Of a stretch of 64,000 nucleotides of DNA, positions 53,316-61,323 are shown piece by piece. Location of the stretch: NCBI GenBank assembly GCA_016787645.1, contig JAEUUF010000013.1, positions 1 through 64,000 of the forward strand. Direction: 5' to 3'. The stretch is from Cyclobacteriaceae bacterium. GTDB taxonomy: Bacteria; Bacteroidota; Bacteroidia; Cytophagales; Cyclobacteriaceae. The notes beneath the pieces are model-generated. The model was not told the DNA's origin. It saw nothing but the letters and a program-made list of their open reading frames with translations, and ran no database searches. Within the stretch, counting starts at the first letter, position 1. Each line of letters opens with the position of its first letter. Position numbers and translations under genes: made by a program.

Positions 53316-53726
53316 ATGATCCGCTTAGACGAAATACCGAAAAAGACGCCGTTTGAGGCCCCGGAAGGCTATTTTGACAAGCTTCCTGGTCGTATCCAGG
53401 CCCGCATCGCTACTCCCGAGCCAGCCATGGCCTGGGGTCGTATGGCACTACGGTATGCCCTGCCGGTGACCGTGCTGGCCGTGGCCGCCTTCTTCCTGTG
53501 GTCGCGCCCCGAGCTCTCCCCCGAAGAAATGCTCGCCCGCGTCGACTCCGAACAACTGGTGGCTTACCTCCAGGAGGCGGACCTCAATACGGATGACCTG
53601 CTTGAAGCGGTTCCCCTTGAACCCGCGGAGGCGGAAGCTATCGAGCAGGGAACTATGGAAGAGATTACGTTGGACGACCTCGATCTTGACTTGCTCATTG
53701 ATGAATTTGATAGCGTGGGGAAATGA
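53316..53726 (+). CDS. Single-pass membrane protein, likely anti-sigma partner
   Basis: 136 residues. A cytoplasmic start (IRLDEIPKKTPFEAPEGYFDKLP) is followed by one transmembrane helix (about 46-65) and an acidic C-terminal part of short hydrophobic motifs. The segment PEGYFDKLPGRIQARI is common in Bacteroidota proteins encoded after ECF sigma genes. No zinc-binding anti-sigma motif is present. Role inferred from position. Confidence 0.7.
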   Translation: MIRLDEIPKKTPFEAPEGYFDKLPGRIQARIATPEPAMAWGRMALRYALPVTVLAVAAFFLWSRPELSPEEMLARVDSEQLVAYLQEADLNTDDLLEAVPLEPAEAEAIEQGTMEEITLDDLDLDLLIDEFDSVGK

Positions 53727-53760
53727 GGGGCGAGGGGTCAGGGGTTAGGGGTTAGGGAAT
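53726..53760 (+). repeat. 7-bp repeat, unit AGGGGTT
   Basis: GCGAGGGG, then TCAGGGG, TTAGGGG, TTAGGGA in phase with a 7-bp period, beginning at the stop codon of the anti-sigma-like gene. Confidence 0.85.
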
Positions 53761-53798
53761 AGTGAGAGTCTTAAGTTTCAAACTTTGAACGTGAAATA

Positions 53799-54326
53799 AT
53801 GGTGGTCATGAAGAATATAAAATACCTTATCGTTGCTGCTGTCCTGCTGGCCAGCGCAACGGTTGTTCGCGCCCAGGAAGATCCCGATGTGCCACCGCAG
53901 CAGATGGACCCGAAAGTCCGTGAGCGCGTGGAGGCGGCCCGCATCGCGTTGATCACCAACCGACTCGGACTCACTCCTGACCAGGCGGAAAAGTTCTGGC
54001 CTATCTACCGCGAGTTTGCCACCAAGCGTGGCGAAATGCGCCAGGAATGGAAACAGGCACAGCGTGGACTCGACCCCAACAACCCCGACCCCGCCAAACA
54101 GCAGGAACTCATCAACATGGGCCTACAGCTCAAGCAACGGGAACTGGATCTTGAAAAAGACTACAGCGGCAGAATCCTGCGAGTGATCAGCGCACAGCAG
54201 CTGATGAACCTGCGCCGCGCCGAACAGGATTTCCGACAAATGGTACTCAACCAGCTGCAGCAGCGAAGGGCGCTACAGCAACGGCGGGAGCAATTCCGCG
54301 AAAATCAGCGGCTGAAGCGCAACTGA
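53799..54326 (+). CDS. Spy/CpxP-like periplasmic protein
   Basis: 175 residues with a signal peptide (about 1-25, ending VVRAQ). The mature part is helical and rich in Gln, Arg and Glu, with RLGLTPDQAEKFWPIY as in the LTxxQ-type Spy/CpxP relatives of Bacteroidota, and a C-terminal run of QQRR and REQFREN. Such proteins act as periplasmic chaperones or as sensors for ECF systems. It is the third gene of the sigma operon. Confidence 0.75.
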   Translation: MVVMKNIKYLIVAAVLLASATVVRAQEDPDVPPQQMDPKVRERVEAARIALITNRLGLTPDQAEKFWPIYREFATKRGEMRQEWKQAQRGLDPNNPDPAKQQELINMGLQLKQRELDLEKDYSGRILRVISAQQLMNLRRAEQDFRQMVLNQLQQRRALQQRREQFRENQRLKRN

Positions 54327-54339
54327 AAAGCCGCCCTGA

Positions 54340-55305
54340 TTGAAACCCTCCCTCACCCTGCTCCTGATCACCTGGTCAGCGTGCCTGGCCGTCGCACAGA
54401 CGCCGCGCGCTGATACGGTCGTTACGCGGAAGCCAGACATACTCGACTCGCTTTCGGAGGTTCTAAGCGCGGAAGACTCCCTGGCCATCTTTGATCTCAT
54501 CGACAGCATGCTGCTGGCGGACCCTTCTCTCTTCGGGATAAAGGAGAAATCACAAATGGCCGTGCGACTGGGCTACAACAGCAACATCACCGCCGACAAC
54601 CGTACGTTCAACATCAGCCAGTTCGGCCTGGCACCGGGTCTTTCTTACTATCACAAGTCAGGCGCTTACGTCGATGCGACCACCTACTGGAGCAATGAAT
54701 ACAAACCCAGTTTTTACCTGACCGTCGCCTCAGCCGGCTACCTGCACACGTTCAGCAAACATTATTCGTTGTTGGCCGAATACAGTCATTACTTCTATAA
54801 CCAGCCCTCCGATAGCACGGTATCCATCCCGTACACCAATAATGTAGGAGTCAGCAATTATTTTGAGTTTAAGCCAGTAATGCTGCGACTGGACTACTAC
54901 CTCTACTTTGGCGAACGCACGGCACACCGGATTATGCCAAGTGTAGGGTTGAACCTGGTGAAACGCAACTTCCTTGGATTCGACCGGGTGATGTTCTTTC
55001 CCATGTTCGCCGTGATGTTCGGGTCGGAACAAATTACTACGTACGGATTATATCCCAATACCCTCCTTCGGATCCTTTACAACCGGACCCATGTGAGGAA
55101 AGTGCCCCTGTATTATGAAGAGCACAACACGGAATTTGGTGTCATGAACTATGGCTTCACCATCCCACTCTCTTTTACCAAGAAGAACTGGTCTTTTCTT
55201 CTTAGCTATGCCTATAATATCCCAAAGGCGCTTCCCGGCGAGACGCTTTCACTGGAAAATACAGGGTACCTTTCATTTTCCATCACGAAGTACTTCGACT
55301 TCTGA
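54340..55305 (+). CDS. Exported outer-membrane-type beta-barrel protein
   Basis: 321 residues, starting with TTG 13 bp after the previous stop; the next residues form a signal peptide (KPSLTLLLITWSACLAVAQ). The mature protein alternates strands of aromatic residues (LSYYHKSGAYVDATTYWSNEYK, YLLAEYSHYFYNQ-like segments) and ends SFSITKYFDF with a terminal Phe, as outer-membrane barrels do. No family recognised. Last gene of the sigma operon, so its expression may depend on envelope stress. Confidence 0.75.
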   Translation: MKPSLTLLLITWSACLAVAQTPRADTVVTRKPDILDSLSEVLSAEDSLAIFDLIDSMLLADPSLFGIKEKSQMAVRLGYNSNITADNRTFNISQFGLAPGLSYYHKSGAYVDATTYWSNEYKPSFYLTVASAGYLHTFSKHYSLLAEYSHYFYNQPSDSTVSIPYTNNVGVSNYFEFKPVMLRLDYYLYFGERTAHRIMPSVGLNLVKRNFLGFDRVMFFPMFAVMFGSEQITTYGLYPNTLLRILYNRTHVRKVPLYYEEHNTEFGVMNYGFTIPLSFTKKNWSFLLSYAYNIPKALPGETLSLENTGYLSFSITKYFDF

Positions 55306-55378
55306 CCGGCCGCAGGTATAAAACCCGGTGGAGTGATTCGGGGAATTTGATACTTTGGCGGCACTTTAATCCGCTTTC

Positions 55379-57241
55379 ATGTTCCGCCTTCGACTTCCTC
55401 TCCTCGCCCTTTTGATGTTTATCACCGTCTACGCAACTGCCCAGGATTACCGGTGGCAGCAACGCGTGGAGTACACGATGAATGCTTCACTGGATGTAAC
55501 TACCCATCGCGTCAACGGCAAGCAGAAACTGGTCTACTATAATAACTCGCCGGATACGCTGACCAAAGTCTATTACCACCTCTACTTCAATGCCTTCCAG
55601 CCGGGCAGCATGATGGATGAACGTTCTCGTGCCATCAAAGACCCGGACCGCCGGGTGACGGATCGCATCTCGAAGCTTACAGAAACTGAAATCGGTTACC
55701 AGAAAGTTCTCTCCCTCAAACAGGATGGCAAGGATACACGGTATGCCGCGGAAGGCACGGTACTCACCGTGATCTTGGACAAACCCTTGCTCCCGAAAAG
55801 CAAATCAGTTTTTGAAATGACCTTTGAATCGCAAGTGCCTGTACAGATCCGCCGCAGCGGCCGCAACAACAAGGAAGGGATCGCCTATTCAATGACACAA
55901 TGGTATCCCAAGATGGCCGAGTACGATTTCCAGGGGTGGCACGCGTATCCTTATGTCGCGAGAGAATTCCATAGCGTGTGGGGCGATTTTGATGTGACCC
56001 TGTCGCTGGACCCTTCGTATGTGGTCGCCGCAACCGGCAAACTGATGAACCCTGAACAAGTTGGCTACGGCTACGAGAAACCAGGTACAGCCGTGAAGCG
56101 GCCAACAGGAAACCTCGTGTGGCATTTTGCAGCGAAGAACGTTCTCGACTTTGCGTGGGCGGCTGACCCTGATTACACCCATGACATCGCCAAAGTTCCG
56201 GATGGGCCCGTGGTTCACTTTTTCTACCAGAAGAATGAGAAGACCGCCGACACCTGGTTGAAAATGCAGGATAGCGCTGTGAAAACGTTCACATTCCTCA
56301 ATAAGACATTCGGAAAATATCCATACGACTCCTATTCGATCATTCAAGGCGGCGATGGAGGCATGGAGTATTCCATGTGCACACTCATTCTGGGTGAAGG
56401 CAACACCGACGGTGTTATAGGTACGATGGTGCATGAAGTCACGCATAGCTGGTTCCAGCACGCGCTCGCAAACAATGAGTCGCTTTATCCCTGGATGGAC
56501 GAGGGCTTCACCGTGTTTGCCGCCAGCGAAGCCATCGCGTCTATCCGGGGCACAAAGGATCCGCATGCCGGAAGTTACAAGGCTTATTTTGCGCTGGTAG
56601 CCAGCGGGTTGCAGGAGCCCATCAGCCAGCATTCCGACCACTACAACACCAACCGGGCTTACTCCACTTCGGCTTATTCAATGGGCGCCGTCTTCCTTGA
56701 ACAGCTTAAATACCTGGTCGGTGAAAAAGCATTTTACGCGGGCATGCTTCGCTACTTTAGCACCTGGAAGATGCGGCACCCGGAACCGAATGATTTCATA
56801 CGCGTGATGGAGAAGGCTTCCGGGCTTCAGCTCCATTGGTACCTGCGCTACTGGACGATGACGACCAAACACATTGACTACGGCGTCAGGGAGGTGCAGG
56901 CCTCCGAGGGTTCGACCTTCGTTACGCTGGAGCGCATCGGGGAATTTCCAATGCCCCTGGACGTGATGGTCACGTACACAGACGGCTCGCAGGAACTATT
57001 TTATGTTCCGATGAACGAACTGCTTGGAAGCAAACCTAACGAGAATAATGGCATTCCCCGGGCAGACAGCCCTGGATGGCCGTGGGTAAATCCAACCTAT
57101 CGGTTGACGATCGAAAGTCCATTGAATGAAATCTCCACCATTGAAATTGATCCATCACTGCGACTAGCCGATATCGCCCGTGCCAACAACCTATGGAATG
57201 TTGCCGAGCGCGCTAAAGAAGTAAAAGAGGGAGATCGGTAG
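55379..57241 (+). CDS. M1 family metallopeptidase, exported
   Basis: 620 residues with a signal peptide (1-21, ending TAQD). An N-terminal beta domain is followed by the gluzincin catalytic domain: HEVTHSWFQ at about residue 352 and the third ligand in WMDEGFTVFAASE (Glu near 375). The substrate-anchor motif GAMEN is replaced by GGMEY, as in many Bacteroidota M1 proteins. It cleaves N-terminal residues from peptides outside the cytoplasm. It ends 1 bp from the stop of the convergent gene. Confidence 0.93.
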   Translation: MFRLRLPLLALLMFITVYATAQDYRWQQRVEYTMNASLDVTTHRVNGKQKLVYYNNSPDTLTKVYYHLYFNAFQPGSMMDERSRAIKDPDRRVTDRISKLTETEIGYQKVLSLKQDGKDTRYAAEGTVLTVILDKPLLPKSKSVFEMTFESQVPVQIRRSGRNNKEGIAYSMTQWYPKMAEYDFQGWHAYPYVAREFHSVWGDFDVTLSLDPSYVVAATGKLMNPEQVGYGYEKPGTAVKRPTGNLVWHFAAKNVLDFAWAADPDYTHDIAKVPDGPVVHFFYQKNEKTADTWLKMQDSAVKTFTFLNKTFGKYPYDSYSIIQGGDGGMEYSMCTLILGEGNTDGVIGTMVHEVTHSWFQHALANNESLYPWMDEGFTVFAASEAIASIRGTKDPHAGSYKAYFALVASGLQEPISQHSDHYNTNRAYSTSAYSMGAVFLEQLKYLVGEKAFYAGMLRYFSTWKMRHPEPNDFIRVMEKASGLQLHWYLRYWTMTTKHIDYGVREVQASEGSTFVTLERIGEFPMPLDVMVTYTDGSQELFYVPMNELLGSKPNENNGIPRADSPGWPWVNPTYRLTIESPLNEISTIEIDPSLRLADIARANNLWNVAERAKEVKEGDR

Positions 57242-57242
57242 G

Positions 57243-59030
57243 CTATTTTATCGGCTTACCATCGCGATCGAATACGATGGCAAAAACTTCGCCGATAGAG
57301 CTCTTCGTTTTAATGATGATCTCGGAGCTCTCTTTGGTAAAGACCAACTCGATGGGCAACTGGTCCAGCTCCAGGTTAACGCTCCACGCAAGTCCTTCGA
57401 CTTTATAGATCTTGGTCAGCGTGGCCTGGTACTTGTCCTTCATTTTCGTTTCCTGGTAGGTAAGCACAAAGAAGACAAGTCCAAGTTCATCCTGGATGGC
57501 CATGGCTTTGGTTACCGGGAGATAGCGCTTCTTAAACGCATCCGGGTTTACTTTATAAGTCGCCTTTACCGCCACTTTGCGCGATGGCGAAATGGTGTAG
57601 AAATATCCGGTTCCCAAAGAATCAGCAAAGGTCAATCCCGAGGTGAACTTCTCTTCCTGCTGAACCAGTGGTTTGAACTTGCTTTGCTCAGGAGCAGGTG
57701 ACATCAGCGGGATGGAATCTGCCCCATCCACAATCCACTGCAGTGCATCCGTCTTGCGCTTGATCGCGGACTCCCGGCGAATGATTTCGCGCAGCGCCAA
57801 TTCGCGTGTACCTCGAATCAGGCTTTTCAGAACTGCAGTACTTCCGTAGGCGGTGTTCACAAAATGCCGATAGTTGGCCAACTCCGCCTCTACATCCCGC
57901 TCCACCAGGTAGTTGGCGATGCTGTCCAATCGGTGGGCCAGCGCGATCTCCTTTTTCAATCCTGCCACTTGCAGCGCTAAACTCGCGGAGTCTCTCAGCG
58001 GCCGGTTTTCCGAAACTTGTGATCCAAATTCAATTTCAGCTTCCTTCATTTGAAAGACTTGTATCGGCAACGGGTTGGGATCGATTTTCAGCAACTCCGG
58101 AAAACCCTTGCCGCGCAGGATCCGCAAATCCTGGACAACCGATACGGAATCCTTTTTGATTTGCTGCTGCAACTTGTTGAGCTCAGCGTCACGGGCGACC
58201 AACTGGTCCCGAAGAGGTTGAATTTCCTTCCGGATCACTTCTTCCGTAGATAACGCCCAGCGCTTGAAATCCTGGAGCTTGATATCATCTGCATAGAAAT
58301 CAACGGCCGACTGTTGGCGTTTGAAGTCAAGGATGTCCTGCGGATTGAGGTCCTGGTTGTAGCCAATCTTTCCCATGACTTTGGCGGTGGCCTTGTAATC
58401 ATTGAAATGAATGTGGCATGAATCGTATACGGAAGCAAGGTGATTAAGACGGAGGGTAAGCGAATCGTCCGATTGTAGGTAGAGTTGCTTCATGTCGGGG
58501 TAAAGCGCCTGAATTTTTCCATAGAGCCTCAGGCTCTGGAGATAGCTCGCCTCCGCCGCCTTGAACTGCGATTTCAGTTTGAGGGCCAGCTTTGCGCGGT
58601 CTTTGAGTTTCATCCGGGTCTCTATATCGAGGAGCACATCGGAGTGCTTCACACCAAAATTGCCCGTGCGCAGGTCCCGACGGTTGTACATCTGGTAATA
58701 GTCCTCATTCCTGGACACTTCCTTTTCGGTCATACCCTTGTTCGCCAGGGCAAAGTAGAGTACCGCAGAATCGAGCAGGGAGGAATAGCGCTCGGTTTCC
58801 TTCAGGATGTCGGCATGTGCCGCCTTGTCTTCAAGGATGAGGCCCATGTAGAGGTAGGCATTCGGATTATCTGTATTATCCTTGAGGTATTTCTTGAGAA
58901 AGGGTTCCGCTTCGCTGTATTGCTTGGCGCTGAGCAGGACAAAGAGGTCTTTGTACTTAATCTTCTGCCCGGTGGCGGCGGAAGCGACCAGTAGTGCCAG
59001 AATGAGTGAGAGAAGAGTCCGGATTTTCAT
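57243..59030 (-). CDS. Exported TPR and coiled-coil protein
   Basis: 595 residues with a signal peptide (1-21, ending ATGQ). Residues 25-110 form TPR-like helices (LLSAKQYSEAEPFLKKYLKD), the centre (about 120-440) is largely helical with coiled-coil segments (QLVARDAELNKLQQQIKKD), and the last ~130 residues are beta-rich. No family name is known to me. It is probably conserved in Cytophagales with a periplasmic role. Confidence 0.7.
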   Translation of the reverse strand: MKIRTLLSLILALLVASAATGQKIKYKDLFVLLSAKQYSEAEPFLKKYLKDNTDNPNAYLYMGLILEDKAAHADILKETERYSSLLDSAVLYFALANKGMTEKEVSRNEDYYQMYNRRDLRTGNFGVKHSDVLLDIETRMKLKDRAKLALKLKSQFKAAEASYLQSLRLYGKIQALYPDMKQLYLQSDDSLTLRLNHLASVYDSCHIHFNDYKATAKVMGKIGYNQDLNPQDILDFKRQQSAVDFYADDIKLQDFKRWALSTEEVIRKEIQPLRDQLVARDAELNKLQQQIKKDSVSVVQDLRILRGKGFPELLKIDPNPLPIQVFQMKEAEIEFGSQVSENRPLRDSASLALQVAGLKKEIALAHRLDSIANYLVERDVEAELANYRHFVNTAYGSTAVLKSLIRGTRELALREIIRRESAIKRKTDALQWIVDGADSIPLMSPAPEQSKFKPLVQQEEKFTSGLTFADSLGTGYFYTISPSRKVAVKATYKVNPDAFKKRYLPVTKAMAIQDELGLVFFVLTYQETKMKDKYQATLTKIYKVEGLAWSVNLELDQLPIELVFTKESSEIIIKTKSSIGEVFAIVFDRDGKPIK

Positions 59031-59075
59031 TTTGGAATACTAACTTGCACCAAATTTACTTAATAATTGGACGTA

Positions 59076-59687
59076 ATGAGCTACAAAAGTCGCACCAAAG
59101 CGCTCGGCCGTACCATCTTTTCATGGATCAAGCCTGTCCTGGTTGCGGGTATCCTCTTGTTGTTCCTTCGTGTTACCGGGCTAATCGGCGCCGTGTCCCA
59201 TGCGACGCAATGGACGCTCCTGCAGACGGGAATGCGCGACGCCGATGAGGAAGTGGATGAAGCCCCTGCCGTATTTGATTACAATTTCACTATCAAAGAT
59301 CTTGAAGGGAATCGCGTGCCCTTCGGCAGCTTCAAGGGCAAAGTCATTTTCCTCAATATGTGGGCCACCTGGTGCGGACCTTGTCGCGCCGAAATGCCGG
59401 GCATACAAAGCCTTTATGAGAAAGTAGACAAGAAGAAGGTTGTTTTTATCATGCTTTCCATAGACAAAGACAGCGATCTGACTCGGGTGGTAGATTACCT
59501 GGCGGCCAAATCGTTTACATTCGGAGCATTCCTGCCGTCCGGCTATCTGCCCGAACAATTGCAGGTACCTTCCATTCCTACCACTTTCATTATCTCACCC
59601 GAAGGAAAAGTCGTAAAGAAAGAAGTGGGCACCATGCAGTATGATACTCCGGAGTTTCGCAACTTCCTTGAAGGTCTGAGCCGTTAG
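59076..59687 (+). CDS. TlpA-like thioredoxin, membrane-anchored
   Basis: 203 residues from the ATG at 59076; a TTG at 59067 is in frame. One N-terminal membrane helix (about 18-37), then a thioredoxin-like domain (about 70-203) with the active site WATWCGPCRAEMPG and the cis-Pro in IPTTFIISPEGKV. TlpA/ResA proteins reduce disulfides outside the cytoplasm, for example in cytochrome c maturation. No cytochrome genes are nearby. It precedes the lipoprotein gene by 17 bp. Confidence 0.9.
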   Translation: MSYKSRTKALGRTIFSWIKPVLVAGILLLFLRVTGLIGAVSHATQWTLLQTGMRDADEEVDEAPAVFDYNFTIKDLEGNRVPFGSFKGKVIFLNMWATWCGPCRAEMPGIQSLYEKVDKKKVVFIMLSIDKDSDLTRVVDYLAAKSFTFGAFLPSGYLPEQLQVPSIPTTFIISPEGKVVKKEVGTMQYDTPEFRNFLEGLSR

Positions 59688-59704
59688 CCTGGTCTACTCC
59701 CCTG

Positions 59705-60358
59705 ATGAAGCCCTTTGTTGTAGTAGTCCTCCTTTTCTTGTTCGCCTGCCAGGGAGTCTCTGATACTACCTGGAAGAGAGTGCGTACCGAACTTAGCGAC
59801 ATCCAAGAAAAAGACAAGCGATATCGCATTCCGATGGATTCCGTCGCACGCAAGGAGGGATGGAAGTCCAAGCGCATTGAAGAACTTTGGACGAACCAAC
59901 GAATCCTCGACTCCGCCAACCTTGTCGCTGTCGACCGGCTTCTCTCCCGATACGGGTATCCACCGGCGGCCAAGGTAGGTCCATTGAGCCAGGTACCCTT
60001 CGATGTCATCCGTCATGCCGATGACTCTGTCCAGGCAATCTATTGCGAAATCATCGTGGGAGCAGGTAAAAACGGGGACCTCCGTATGTCCGAAGTGGCT
60101 TCCTTCTACGACCAGGTATTGATGATGGAGAGAGTTCCACAGGAATATGGCACCCAGGTGTGGATTGAATACAAAAAAAATCCCGAAACCGGGGAGCGAT
60201 ACGATTCAGTTTACCTTTGGCCTGTGCGTGACATGCCAAATATCGACGCGAAGCGACTCGCGGCTGGGCTCGATTCTTTGTCATCGCACCTGCGCCGGTT
60301 TGGTATTGATCCATCGAAAGGGTACCTCATCCGGAAATCGGGCGGAGCACCCCATTGA
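59705..60358 (+). CDS. Lipoprotein, DUF6624-like
   Basis: 217 residues with a lipobox (LLFLFAC, Cys15). The mature part has ELSDIQEKDKRYR, ELWTNQRILDSANLVAVDRLL and RYGYPPAAKVG, which resemble the DUF6624 family of exported Bacteroidota proteins. Function unknown. Probably cotranscribed with the thioredoxin gene. Confidence 0.65.
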   Translation: MKPFVVVVLLFLFACQGVSDTTWKRVRTELSDIQEKDKRYRIPMDSVARKEGWKSKRIEELWTNQRILDSANLVAVDRLLSRYGYPPAAKVGPLSQVPFDVIRHADDSVQAIYCEIIVGAGKNGDLRMSEVASFYDQVLMMERVPQEYGTQVWIEYKKNPETGERYDSVYLWPVRDMPNIDAKRLAAGLDSLSSHLRRFGIDPSKGYLIRKSGGAPH

Positions 60359-60362
60359 TCCC

Positions 60363-60388
60363 TTGCCCCGGCATTAATGCCGGGGCAA
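60363..60388 (+). repeat. Perfect 26-bp palindrome between the lipoprotein and sirtuin genes
   Basis: TTGCCCCGGCATT and its exact reverse complement form an uninterrupted palindrome starting 4 bp after the lipoprotein stop. It is GC-rich enough for a stable stem but no T run follows. It lies inside the longer sirtuin frame and argues against the upstream TTG start. Confidence 0.8.
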
Positions 60389-60417
60389 AGGAATATGGCA
60401 ACATAATAAAGGGAGGA

Positions 60418-61098
60418 TTGAAAAAACTCGTTGTCTTAACCGGTGCCGGCGTGAGCGCGGAGAGTGGACTGGCCACCTTCCGCGATGCAGGTGGCCTGTG
60501 GGAAGGCTATCGCATTGAAGAGGTCGCTACGCCGGAAGCTTGGCATCGCAACCCGGAAATGGTCCTGGAATTTTATAACCAGCGACGGAAGGCGGCTCTT
60601 AAAGCTGAACCCAATGAAGCGCACCGCATTCTGGCTGAGCTGGAAAAACAATTCAAGGTCACCATCATCACGCAGAATGTCGACGACCTCCACGAAAGGG
60701 CCGGCTCATCTCACGTTGTTCACCTCCATGGAAAGCTGTTTGAATCGCGAAGCACCCTGGATCCTTCACTCGTTTACCCGATTCAAGGCTGGGAACTAAA
60801 GTTGGGCGACCGATGTGAACGAGGCTCTCAACTTCGACCCAACATCGTATGGTTTGGCGAGATGGTTCCGATGATGGACACGGCCGTGGACATCGTCAGC
60901 CAGAGCGATCTTTTCCTGGTCGTTGGCACCTCCCTTGTCGTCTACCCTGCCGCGGGGCTGGTGGACTATGTGCCCAACGGCGTTCCCAAGTACATCGTGG
61001 ATCCGCGCATTCCCGAAGGCCGTTCCGGTCCCGACACGTATTTCATTCCAGAGAAGGCAACAGTGGGGATGAGGATGTTCAGGGAGAAGGTGGGATAG
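60418..61098 (+). CDS. cobB: Sirtuin (Sir2 family), SIRT5/CobB-like protein deacylase
   Basis: 226 residues from the TTG at 60418 (KKLVVLTGAGVSAESG); the frame extends 21 codons upstream through the palindrome. NAD site GAGVSAESG and TQNVDDLHERAG; catalytic His in HLHGK (about 104). Tyr53 and Arg56 in FYNQRR match the residues that let SIRT5 and CobB accept succinyl- and malonyl-lysine. Of the four zinc-binding cysteines usual in the family only one Cys remains (in GDRCERGSQLRP). Confidence 0.9.
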   Translation: MKKLVVLTGAGVSAESGLATFRDAGGLWEGYRIEEVATPEAWHRNPEMVLEFYNQRRKAALKAEPNEAHRILAELEKQFKVTIITQNVDDLHERAGSSHVVHLHGKLFESRSTLDPSLVYPIQGWELKLGDRCERGSQLRPNIVWFGEMVPMMDTAVDIVSQSDLFLVVGTSLVVYPAAGLVDYVPNGVPKYIVDPRIPEGRSGPDTYFIPEKATVGMRMFREKVG

Positions 61099-61323
61099 GG
61101 GTCAGGGACGTGGGTTCAGGGGTTAGGGGTTAGGGATCAGGGCTTTAATTCATCATTCAAAAAATCAGTATCTCACCAAGTGTACTAAGAAGTCTCATCC
61201 CAGTGACTAGTACACAGTAACTAGTACCTAGTGCCCAATTCCAATGCTTGATCGCAACCACCTTAGTCCAAAAACTCACATCTGTGATATCTCCACTAAC
61301 CCCTCGTCCCTAACCCCTGACCC
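61099..61323. repeat. Three blocks of 7-bp repeats between the sirtuin and S9 peptidase genes
   Basis: Block 1 (61099-61140) has AGGGGTC and AGGGGTT units in the sirtuin direction. Block 2 (about 61190-61235) has ACTAGTA, CACAGTA, ACTAGTA, CCTAGTG. Block 3 (61296-61323) has TCCCTAA, CCCCTGA, CCCCTAC, which is G-rich in the direction of the S9 gene and touches its stop. Blocks 1 and 3 can pair. No gene seen. Confidence 0.8.
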
